In this document: in pieces, positions 24,940-35,133 of the stretch
Layout of the letters: each line of letters opens with the position of its first letter
Numbering within the stretch: position 1 is the first letter of the stretch
Source of the DNA: Azorinus chamasolen
Lineage: Eukaryota; Mollusca; Bivalvia; Cardiida; Solecurtidae
Reading direction: 5' to 3'
DNA length: 64,000 bases
NCBI GenBank assembly: GCA_963576725.1
Contig: OY755240.1
Span: 60,016,633 to 60,080,632, forward strand
Made by a program: the position numbers and the translations under genes
Notes under the pieces: generated by a model
What the model was told of the DNA's origin: nothing
Database searches by the model: none
What the model saw: the letters and a program-made list of their open reading frames with translations, nothing else

Positions 24940-25205
24940 AGATGATGTGCGGTGGTCTAGTGGTAACGCGTTTCACTATCAGTCCGGAGGTCCGGGGTTC
25001 AAATCCCGGTCCCTCCCCGGAATTTCAGAGACGCTTTTCAGTGTCTCCCACCCGCACCTCCTCTCCACCCAGGGGTTAAATGGGTTCCTGTTAGGGTCAC
25101 TAGTCGGTACTGCGGCTGCATGATTGTGCCATATGTTAGCAGTGCTAAATATTGTAGGTCAATGACCAGGGGAGTAAATGTACTTTCGACTGAGCGGTCA
25201 TTCGG
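24940..25205 (+). mobile_element. tRNA-derived SINE
   Basis: Has a pol III type 2 promoter: A box TGGTCTAGTGGTAACGC (about 24953-24969) and B box GGTTCAAATCC (24996-25006), then a non-tRNA body (CATGATTGTGCC, GTCAATGACCAGG) shared with the minus copy at 2364-2639. It is immediately followed by a family B Naiad 3' tip. Confidence 0.78.
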
Positions 25206-25281
25206 ACTGATTCGTCTATCGGTGTTTTGGTGGTGGTTGCGTCTTGTATGTGGCTTTGCCTGCTTGACTTTACTACTTTTC
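25205..25281 (+). mobile_element. Naiad family B 3' tip
   Basis: Only the last ~75 bases of family B (GGTGGTTGCGTCTTGTATG ... CTTGACTTTACTACTTTTCC), between the SINE and an inverted family A copy. Confidence 0.65.
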
Positions 25282-25690
25282 CATACAATAGGGGGAAGAT
25301 GGAAGTACCGCCTTGGAACGGTCAGTGACAAAAGTCACTGGGGGTTAAACCGGTTTATGGGCGCCCAACCTCACACTTATTCCATCCCCACCCTAAACGA
25401 CAAACAGTGTAAATAAACGTATCCCCTCTCCGACTAATATACAACAACCGCGATGGCAAATACAGTGGTAAAGTGCATGTATAACGAAAACATTTAAGTG
25501 AACAAACTGTATCCACCTATCGCTAGTGTACTCAATGATTGAGCTTCAAACAGAGTAACTGTAGAAAAGAAATAAAGGGTACGACAAAAACGAAATAGTA
25601 CAGATATCCGACGTTCTCCTTCCGTTTCTGGATTTAAGAGGTCGCCTTCATAGAGTACTAAATCTTTCTTGTCGGCGTACATGCAAAGAG
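25282..25690 (-). mobile_element. Naiad family A 3' end including last RT codons
   Basis: Minus-strand 3' UTR that extends past the stop codon into the final RT codons (LFACTPT-like, reading from about 25690). It abuts a plus-strand RT fragment head to head at 25690, an inverted arrangement known for Penelope-like elements. Confidence 0.78.
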
Positions 25691-26033
25691 GCCAAAATAT
25701 ACGATAAAAGGGAAGATTTTAATTTTAAAATTGTTAAGTATCCTTTTCTAGATGGAGATGTGTCCCGTTCTACATTTTATGGGGTTTATATTTCTCAGCT
25801 TTTTCGGTTTGCCCGAGTCTGTTCTTTGCTAGAATATTTTAACAGTCGTAATTTAGTTATAACTGATAAACTTACTTCTTAAGCAAGGTTACAGATATCA
25901 CACACTTCGGAAAACGTTTTCTAAATTTTATTATCGAAATGTACCACTCATTAGTAAATATAATTGCAATCTACGGACGTTACTGCAACAAGGCATTTCT
26001 AAACCAGAATTTTATGGGGATATTATCTACACG
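25691..26033 (+). mobile_element. Naiad RT fragment, degraded
   Basis: Translates as IYDKREDFNFKIVKYPFLDG ... YISQLFRFARVCSL with a frameshift at the TTCTTAAGCAAGG region, then YRYHTLRKTFSKFYYRNVP-like sequence. It corresponds to the RT thumb. At about 26033 it switches to a different copy, repeating sequence already passed (EFYGDV). Confidence 0.75.
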
Positions 26034-26766
26034 GTATTTCACATCCTGAATTTTATGGTGATGTGATTTACAAACTTCGTAAAATTATTGGACATACCCA
26101 TTTTCTCACTTTGTTCGTCAAATATATAAAACAATTCATTAAAAAGGGATATGATCCTGTATTACTGCAACATACTGCATATTTGGTTGTGAACCCTTTT
26201 ACAGTTGGCAATCACGCTGGCCTCTTTGCATGTACGCCGACAAGAAAGGTTTAGTACTCTATGAAGGCGACCTCTTAAATCCAGAAATGGAAGGAGAACG
26301 TCGGATATCTGTACTATTCCATTTTTGTCGTACCCTTTATTACTTTTCTACAGTTACTCTGTTTGCAGCTCAATCATTGAGTACACTAGCGATAGGTGGA
26401 TACAGTATGTTCAATTAAATGTTTTTTTGTTATACATGCACTTTACCACTGTATTTGCTGTCGCGGTTGTTGTAGATTAGTCGGAGAGGGGATACGTTTA
26501 TTTACACTGTTTGTCTTTTAGGATGGGGATGGAATAAGGGTGAGGTTGGGCGCCCATAAACCGGTTTAAACCCCCGGTGACTTTTGTCACTGACCGTTCC
26601 AAGGCGGTACTTCCATCTTCCTCCTATTGTATGTTTGTTTTGTCTTTGTGCGTCTCTTGTTGTTTTTTCTACCTATGTACATTTGCTGTTTCCTTGTGTT
26701 GCTGTTCGGGCGAGTGTTTGTTTTGTATGTGGTGTTTCCTGCATGACTCATTTTTGTACTTTTAGG
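26034..26766 (+). mobile_element. Naiad family A C-terminus and 3' UTR, young copy
   Basis: Encodes RKIIGHTHFLTLFVKYIKQF ... ACTPTRKV-stop and the full family A 3' UTR. Over the coding part it differs from 56550-56766 by only a few bases seen by eye, so the two copies are recent relatives. Confidence 0.85.
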
Positions 26767-27540
26767 AAAATTCGGGGTCATATCCATTTTCATGATTTGT
26801 TTATAAAACGCATGAAAACCTTTAAGAAGAAAGGTTATGATCATATTATATTGCAACGCACTGCATATTTGGTTATCGACCCCTTTACAATCGGTAGCTA
26901 TGTTTCCCTCTTTGCTTGCACGATGACAGGACGAGGGTAGTACTCTATGATGGTATACTCTTAAACTCAGATACGGGATGAGCTTACCAGACTCATGTAT
27001 TGATTTTTCCCTGTCGAGCCCTTAACGGCTTCCCTGCAGGTGCTCTGACATCAGCAGAGTCATTGAGTACATATTTGACGGATTTTCACAGTTATTATGC
27101 TATGTTTTACATATTGTCGTGTGTTTAACGTCGTCTATGTTGTGGGTAAGTCCGACGGGGATACCTTTATTTACACTATTTGTAAAGCCAGGGTGACTTT
27201 GAGAGAAGTGTGAGGTTAGGACGTCCGTAAACCGGTTTAAACCCCAAGTGGTGTTATTTGCTACTGACCGTGCCAAGGTGGTACTCTCTTTGTCACCCTT
27301 GCTTTTGTTTGTCTTGTGTCTTTGTGCTTGTGATTTTTTTCATGTGTGGAATGTTTGTCTCTAGTTCTTGTCTGTTTGTTGGTGATTTCTGTGTTCATCT
27401 CGTATGTGTGCGTTTGGGTGTGTAGTTGTGTGGACATGTATGTGTCATGCTATCTATCGGTGATTTGGTGGTGGTTGCGTCTTGTATGTGGCTTTGCCTG
27501 CTTGACATTACTACTTTTCCATTTACTCGTAGATAATCTG
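26767..27540 (+). mobile_element. Naiad family B C-terminus and 3' UTR in tandem
   Basis: Starts directly at the end of family A with RKIRGHIHFHDLFIKRMKTF ... FACTMTGRG-stop, then the family B 3' UTR (CGTCCGTAAACCGGTTTAAA, GTGGTGTTATTTGCTAC) to the CTTGACATTACTACTTTTCC tip. This is a tandem head-to-tail partial copy, typical of PLE insertion products. Confidence 0.8.
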
Positions 27541-27639
27541 TACAGATTGTCTGAGTTAATTTTACAAAATATGTGTATAAATCTTTTTAATACCATATTG
27601 ACATGAAAATTTGACTATGCTGCATAAACACATGGAAGA

Positions 27640-28212
27640 AAAAACGCTTAGATTGGATTAACACTGTAAAAATGGAAACAAGGTCTAGAAGAATTACAAG
27701 GAGGCAACGCTTGAATTTGGAAAATTGCATTGGAGAGAGCTACAAAATACTTATTAAACTTAGACGACTATATGAATACCTGCGCCGAAATAAATTAGAA
27801 CGATTTTTGGAAGCTAGTTAAATCAAGGCGCACCTCAACAGGTAAAATAGGGTCAGAAATAATTTTTGGCAATACAGTGTACAGGGATGCTACTCTTCTC
27901 TATATAAACAATCCCATAATAATAATTATGCTTCTGGTCGGATTACTTTCGTTGACGGAGAAATTGATAGGATAGTAATTTATACACGGTACTCCTGATG
28001 GTGTTGAAAAGTTCGAAAGAGCCAATAGAGTTTGCGTAAAATTTATGCGGAATTTGCCACCTGTCAGTAATACCGATTTAGCGCTTGCGTCTGTTGGCTC
28101 AACATCGATCATAAAAGCGTGTAAAATGAGTAAAGCCCCAGGAGTAGATGGTATATTCTATGAACATTTATTGCATTGTAGTCAAAGCGTTAGAAAAGTA
28201 TTGTCACGTCTG
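27640..28212 (+). mobile_element. LINE fragment, part 1 (interrupted by Naiads)
   Basis: Degraded non-LTR retrotransposon coding sequence: LVKSRRTSTGKIGSEIIFGN, then NTDLALA and MSKAPGVDGIFYEHLLHCSQ, the K-A-P-G-x-D-G-I segment at the start of LINE RTs. It is broken off at 28212 by a minus-strand Naiad and resumes at 28681. Confidence 0.72.
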
Positions 28213-28680
28213 TTTAAATGAAAAAGTAGTAAAATCAAGCAGGAAAAGCTACACACAAAACGCCACCATCACCAAAACACCTACAGAAAGCATAGCAATT
28301 TATACTCATACACACACATACAGTAGAAAGTCACATACAAGACGCAATCACCACCAACACATCAATAGACAGCATGTCACACACACAACCAAACACGCAA
28401 ATACACGAGAAGAACACAGAAAACACAAACAAATACACGAACACCAAAGACAAACATGAACAAAACACAAGCACAAAGACACAAGACAAACAAAAGTAAG
28501 GGTGACAAAGAGAGAACCGCCTTGGCACTGTCAGTAGCAAAATCACCACTGGGGGGTTTAAACCGGTTTACGGACGTCCTAACCTCACACTTATCTCAAA
28601 GTCACCCTAGATAAACAAACATTGTAAATAAGGGTATCCCCGCCGGACTTCCCCACAACATAGAAGACAGTAATCACAGC
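28213..28680 (-). mobile_element. Naiad family B 3' end inside the LINE
   Basis: Minus-strand copy of the family B 3' UTR only, from the AAAGTAGTAAAATCAAGCAGG tip region to GTAATCACAG. The LINE frame continues on either side. Confidence 0.78.
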
Positions 28681-29080
28681 CATTTTAAGATTTGGTCATA
28701 TACTGTCACATATGAATAGGGGTTTATAAGTGCATTACATAAAGGTGGTTCAAAGTCGGACCCAAATGATTACAGAGCGATTACTACAACTACAGCAATA
28801 CTTAAAGTGTATAAAACACTTTTATTGTAATTGATACCAACTAAGAGTTTTACTTGTTTCAGCGATCAGCAGGCTGGATTTCGGAAACAGCTGGAATGTG
28901 TAATGACGTTATTTACTCTCAGGAATGCATACTATATGGGCGAGGATATTGTATGCGTGTTTTAGATGCTCGATAGACATTTGATTTAGTTTGACATAAT
29001 AGCCTAATGTATAATTTGTTCCAGGTTAGAATTGAACTATCCACATTAAAATGTTTCATTGTATAATAATGTCAATGAAA
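28681..29080 (+). mobile_element. LINE fragment, part 2
   Basis: Continues the RT: HKGGSKSDPNDYRAIT, QAGFRKQLECVMTLF (Q-A-G-F-R motif) and a degraded motif A region. It is interrupted again at 29080 and resumes at 30432. Confidence 0.75.
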
Positions 29081-30431
29081 AGGTAGTAAAGTCTAGCAGG
29101 AAAAGTCACACACAAAACGCCAATATCACCAAATCACCGGCAAAAAGCAATTTATATAGCAATTTATACACATACACACACATACAGGAGAAAGTCACAT
29201 ACAAGACGCAATCACCACCAACACATCGATAGACAGCATGTCTCACACACACACACGCACACAACCAAACACACGCAAACACACGAGAAGAACACAGAAA
29301 ACATTAACAAATACACAAGCACCAGAGACAAACATGAACAAAACAAAAGCACAGAGACACAAGACAAACAAAAGTAAGGGTGACAAAGAGAAAACAGCCT
29401 TGGCACGGTCAGTAGCAAAATCACCACGGGGGTTTAAACCGGTTTACGGACGTCCTAACCTCACAATTATCTCAAAGTCACCCTAGCTTAACAAACATTG
29501 TAAATAAAGGTATCCCCGCCGGACTTCCCCACAACATAGAAGATAGTTATCACAGTACAAAATGTAAAACATAGCATAACAACTGTGAAAGTCCGTCAAA
29601 AATGTACTCAATGAATTTGCTGAAGCCAGAGCAACTGCAGGGAAGCCGTTAAGGGTACGACAGAGAAAAAGTAGTACATGAGTCTGGTAAGCTCATCCCA
29701 TTTCCCATTTCACCATCGGCCTGTCATCGTGCAAGGAAAGAGGAAAGCGTGGCGACCGACTGTAAATGGGGTCGATAACCAAACATGCCGTGTGTTGCAA
29801 TATAATAGGGTCATAGCCTTTCTTCCTAAAAGTTTTAATGCGTTTAATAAACAAATCGTGAAAATAGATATGACCCCGAATTTTCCTAAGTTTGTAGATC
29901 ACATCACCATAGAAATCTGGATGAAAATTACCTTGTTGCAGTAACGTCCGTAAATTGCAGTTATAGTTACTAATGAGGGGTAAATTTCGATAATAGATTT
30001 TTGAAAAAGCTTTCCGAATTTTATGATATCTGTAGCCTTGCTTAAGAACTAAATTACGACTATTAAAATCGTCTAGCAAAGAACATGCTCGGGCAAAGCG
30101 AATAAGTTGAGAAATGCAAACCCCATAAGATGTAGACCGGGGAACATCTCCGTCTAGAGAAGGACAATGAACAATTTTGAAATCGAATTTTTCCCTTTTA
30201 TCGTATATTTTAGACGAAACTTTATCATTAGTGATGGAAAGATTCCAATCTGAAATGGAAGCCTGAATGTCAGATCGGTTCGCTTTGTTTAAAGAAAGTT
30301 CTTTTGGGTAAATAGAAGAAACCATATTTTCAAAATAAGGATTATCCAAATTCAAAATATCGTCTAAATACCTAGACGTTTTATTAAAATCACTAACAAT
30401 GTCAGATTGTGTATCAGGTTTTAAGCTAAGC
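29081..30431 (-). mobile_element. Naiad family B RT fragment and 3' UTR inside the LINE
   Basis: Minus strand. A 246-codon frame starts just before TSRYLDDILNLDNPYF (motif C) and continues KIYDKREKFDFKIV, DGDVPRSTSYG and ACLVIDPI, then shifts frame near its C-terminus (about 29770). The family B 3' UTR follows to 29081. ATGAAA occurs at 29075-29080 and again at 30432-30437, a candidate 6-bp target duplication. It is truncated at the 5' side just before motif C. Confidence 0.82.
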
Positions 30432-30660
30432 ATGAAATCAAGTTGTGTAAGGCATCAGACTTTTGTTTCTCAATGGTTTGATGTTAAACAAGGTACGCGC
30501 CAGGGGGCAAACGCTCGCCTCTCTTGTGTCTTTTATTTATCAATGACCTTAGCACAGAATTGTAGAATTCGGGATATGGATTTCGCATGTATACTATGAA
30601 TGTCTGCAGTCCAAGCGTAGCCGGTGACATGTTTCCAATTTCAATAATAAGTAAGTGTCA
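30432..30660 (+). mobile_element. LINE fragment, part 3
   Basis: Resumes with SSCVRHQTFVSQWFDVKQGT and RQG, the motif B region of the same LINE RT. The frame then decays. A family A Naiad follows at 30705. Confidence 0.72.
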
Positions 30661-30704
30661 ATGAAAATGGTTTAATTTGTATCACAAGGGCATTTTTCGA
30701 ATTA

Positions 30705-31204
30705 AAGATGAGCCATGCAGGATACACCACATACAGAACAAACAGCCGCCCGAACAGCAACACAAGGAAACAGCAAATGTACAAGAGACGCACAAATACA
30801 AAACAAACATACAATAGGGGGAGATGGAAGTTCCGCCTTGGAACGGTCATTGACAAAAGTCACTGGCTGGGGGTGGGGGTTGAACCGGTTTATGGGCGCC
30901 CAACCTCACACTTATTCCATCCCCACCCTAAAAGACAAACAGTGTAAATAAACGTATCCCCTCTCCGACTAATCTACAACAACAGCGATGGCTATTGCAG
31001 TTGTAAAGTACATGTATAACGAAAACATTTAAGTGAACAAACTGTATCCACCTATCGCTAGTGTACTCAATGATTGAACTGTAAACAGAGTAACTGTGGA
31101 AAAGTAATAAAGGATACGACAAAAACGAAATAGTACAGATATCCGACGTTCTCCTTTCGTTTCTGGATTTAAGAGGTCGCCTTCATAGAGTACTAAACCT
31201 TTCT
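30705..31204 (-). mobile_element. Naiad family A 3' end
   Basis: Minus-strand 3' UTR whose 5' boundary is again AGAAAGGTTTAG at the RT stop codon, as in the copy at 2180-2988. Confidence 0.78.
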
Positions 31205-31342
31205 AGTTCAAATTGACAACTGAAAATGACAACTGAAACATTCAGTAATTATTCAGAAGGCATACTTATCTTAGGAGGAGATTTTAATGAAGTATTAAAC
31301 CAGTCGGATAGAATATCCAGATCACGTGAGACTAACATACAC
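31205..31342 (+). mobile_element. L1/Tx1-like LINE, endonuclease part 1
   Basis: Translates ILGGDFNEVLNQSDRISRSR, the G-G-D-F-N active-site motif of an APE-type endonuclease. It stops at the pearl/HINE-like insertion at 31343. Confidence 0.75.
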
Positions 31343-32413
31343 AAGAGATGTTTGTAAAACATGTATACCCCCAGACCCACTGACCTTTGATCTAGTGACC
31401 TCAACTATAGAGGTCATCTAGAGGTCATGACTAATCACCACAGCAGATTTGAAGATCCTAGGCCAGACCACTGATCATTTATTGATCTGAAAACATTTCA
31501 CATTTAAGATCATGGTGACCTAGAAATTTGACCTCAACACCTATAGGGGTCATCTAGTGGTCACAACCAACTACCACAGCAAGTTTGAAGATCCCCAACC
31601 AAACCATTGAGCAGTTATTAATCCGAAACCATTTCATCAGTTAAGGTCATGGTGACCTTGCCCTTTGACCTAAAAACAATAGGGGTCATCTTCATCTAGT
31701 TGTCATGACAAACCACTACAGCAAGTTTGAAGATCCTAAGCCGAACCCATGAGCTGTTATTGATTGGAAACCATTTCATCAGTTAAGGTTATGTTGAACT
31801 TGACCTTTGACCTAGTAAAAAACAATAGGGTCATCTAGTGGTCATGACCAACTACCACAGCAAGTTTGAAGATCCTAAGCCAAACACTTAAGCAGTTATT
31901 GATCAGAAACCATTTTACCAGTTAAGGTCATGGTGACCTTGACCTTTGACCTAGTGACCTCAAAAAAATAGGATCATCCAGTGGTCATGGCCAACTACCA
32001 CAGCAAGTGTGAAGATTCTAAGCTACACCCTTGAGCAGTTATTGATCGGAAAACATTTAACCAGTTAAGGTCATGGTGACCTTGACCAAGTGATCTCAAA
32101 AACAATAAGATCATCTAGTGGTCATGGCCAACCACCACAGCAAGTTTGAAGATCCCAAGCCAAACCCTTGAGCAGTTATTGATCGGAAATATTTTTACTA
32201 GTTAAGGTCATGGTGACCTTGACCTTAGACCTAGTGACCTAAAAAAACAATAGGGGTCATCTAGTCGTCATGACCAACCACCACATTAAGTTTGAAGATT
32301 CTATGCCAAGTCGTTTATTAGTTATCGATCGGAAACCATCGATCTACTGAACGACAGACCGACCGACATGTGCAAAGCAATATACCTCCATTTTTTCAAA
32401 AGGGGGGTATAGA
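31343..32413 (-). mobile_element. Pearl/HINE-like element, tandem TGACCT units
   Basis: Left end is a hairpin ATGTTT-GTA-AAACAT (31348-31362) followed by GTATACCCCC; right end is GGGGGGTATA. Between them are about seven diverged units of roughly 130-150 bp, each with GTCATCTAGTGGTCATGACC- and AAGTTTGAAGATCC-like blocks and TGACCTTGACC. Orientation is inferred by placing the hairpin at the 3' end, as in Helentron-derived elements. Confidence 0.7.
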
Positions 32414-34880
32414 ATTAAAAAGCTTTGACGGATTTAATCAAGCAATTCAAATTAATCGACACTTGGAGAAAATTTAACCCAGACAAGCACCAATTCACAT
32501 GGAGCCGTAAAAACAATATCGAAAAAAGCAGAATAGATTTCTGGCTTATTGATGAAAACATAACGCCGCTCGTCCGTTCAACTGATATAAGACCTATAAG
32601 ACCGGCCTTAATTCAATATACAGATCATCTTGCAATATCCCTTAAACTAAGATCTCCAATAAAAAGGGCCCGGTTTTTGGAAACGCGCACATTAAAGATG
32701 AAATATATCGAGAAAAAATTCTAAAAGTTACTGAACGTTGTCCTGTTGCATGCACTCCTAGTTACCAGGGAAAGTGGGAACTATGTAATTATGAAATATA
32801 AATTGCCTCGATAAAATATTCTAAACAAAATTCAAGAACAAATCATTTACAATTCTTAGAAAAGCAATGAATTATTCGTACACTAATCTTAACATAACAA
32901 TACAGAATATAATTATAGAATTAAAAAATGAAATTCAACAAATATATGATTTTAAAGCGAAAGGGGCCCAGATTCGCTCTAGGATTCAATATTTAGAGGA
33001 GGGTAAAAAACATTCAAAATGCTTTATTAACTTAGAAAGATCAAGACAAAATCGAAAAATAATAACCTCACCTTTGATAATCAAAGAATATTAGATCCTG
33101 ATGAAATCCTAAAAACGGAAGCAAACTTTTACGAACAATTATATAAATCAACGAATGCAGACATAAATTATAATGAATACCTTCAAAACATTGAACTAGA
33201 AAACAAATTAACTGACTCTGAAGCAGATCTATGCGAAGGAGATATTCTACCGAAAGAAACAAAATTAGCTGTATTTGGAATGAAATTAAACAAAGTTCGG
33301 GGCCGCACGGTAGAATTTTATAGAAAATTTTGGAAGAGCTTATAAAAGGTATATTATCGCGAAGCCAAAGGCAGTGTATTAATATATAAAAAGTCAGACC
33401 CTGAAAATATTGAAAACTGGAGTATTAGCTATACGACTTCAAAAAATTATTAATAACAGCTGGAAATCAAACTATTTTAATATATCACGTGGACACGTCA
33501 ATGGTGTCATTTATCGCTTCTCTTATTTGTCGTGATCGCAGAAAGTTTAGCAATTAAAACTAGGTCATGTGATATTAATGGAATTGAAGTGAAATTGGAC
33601 GGTAATATTCATCATATAAAAATATCACAACTAGCTGACGATACCACATTATTCTTGAAAAATAAAACGGAAGAAATAGAAAATGCTATATCAATTGTAG
33701 AGGAATTCGGATTAAAGTTAAACAAAAAGAAAACAGTATACAATTCAAGAATAATTATGTAAAAACGCTAGGTGTATAGTTTGGACATGATAATAGCATT
33801 TGTTTAGTAAAATAACAATAATAAAATCCACACTTCTTCAATTTACTCCACCTGCAATTGTCGATCAATTAAATTCTTTAGTTTTTAAATTGCCTGACTC
33901 ACATTCATAGGCGAAAGAAATAAAGGTGGCCTAGACATGATTGACTTGGATATTACCAGAAAAAAAATAAAAATGAAATGGATAAAGTGCCTCACAGACA
34001 AACAAGTTGCTAACTGGAAAGTCATTCCACACAGTATTTCTTAAACCAATACGGCCGTATTCTATTAGTTTTTAGAATGAACATATATGATTTTATGTCA
34101 TTACCAAAAATACGGAAACCTCTACCTATCTTCTATAAAACACTACTTGAAAACTGGATATCTTTTAAACACACAGCACCATCTCCAACACCGGCAACCT
34201 TTTATGACATCAGAAACAAATATTATAGGGACATCATCATATAAAGCATAATGGAAAATGTCTTATATTTAATAACTGGATAAAATCAGGTTTTAGTTTG
34301 TTAATGATATATTAGAAAAGATTGCAAAATTAACGATACATTAATTTTTGAACACAGAAAAAAGGTATGGATAACTGAATTATATACGCTAAAAGCTGCA
34401 CTCCCTAAAACATGGTTGTACTGCGCTAGAAACGATAATTCAAGAAAAAGCACAGTTAAAACAAAACTAGAAATAAAAGTAAACATAATAGACTTTGTAA
34501 ATATTTCAAATAAAACATAAGACGTAAATTATCTTATTATAAATTCAAAAAACTATACCTACATACTTATTGGAATGATTTATTCACTCAACAAAGAATC
34601 AAGCTGGGATACAGTATACACATTTATGAATAAAGTTTTAGTAGACAATAGAGTTAAACAGTATAAATTCAAATTAATGCATTATATAATAGCTACAAAT
34701 GAACATTCATGTATATGGAAGATATATAATTCCCCTAATTGTTTACATTGTAATAATATTGAAGATTTAAATCACTTCTTCATTGATTGTGGCTATTTAA
34801 ACCATTCGGAATTTAAAAGTTATAATATCATACAAAATCGAATTGAAAGAATAAAACTTGTAAACATCTAATTTTTATAC
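32414..34880 (+). mobile_element. L1/Tx1-like LINE, rest of EN, RT and C-terminus
   Basis: After the insertion the endonuclease continues: LTDLIKQFKLIDTWRKFNPD, SRIDFWLIDENI and TDHLAISLKL (the S/T-D-H motif). The RT follows in several frames: AQIRSRIQYLEEGKKHSKCF, LADDTTLFLKNKTEEIE (motif C region) and LKLNKKKT. The C-terminal part at 34575-34871 has a C-x-x-C-x7-H-x4-C knuckle (NCLHCNNIEDLNHFFIDC). Multiple frameshifts and stops mark a dead copy. Class L1/Tx1 is judged from the endonuclease and knuckle pattern. Confidence 0.78.
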
Positions 34881-35133
34881 ATAGGATTCTCTCTATATAA
34901 AGGGCATTTTAGCAGACAAAACATGCAACATAAACTCGATGTTGTTATCATTCTCTTGCAGGATATGCAAGTAACATACACAACTCTCATTCGCCTCTTA
35001 CATCATAATAAGTATGTCATGCACCTCGTGGTAGGTGTTGTGTTCACCAACAATTTGATGCACTTGGTAGCTACACTAATGTAATTGACGTGTTGATGAA
35101 CACAATACAGGTGCCCCTCTATTACTTTCCAAT

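Noticed and set aside
24951..25015. Possible tRNA gene
   Set aside because: A and B boxes are present, but the cloverleaf stems are poor and the body beyond them recurs at 2364-2639, so it is a SINE.
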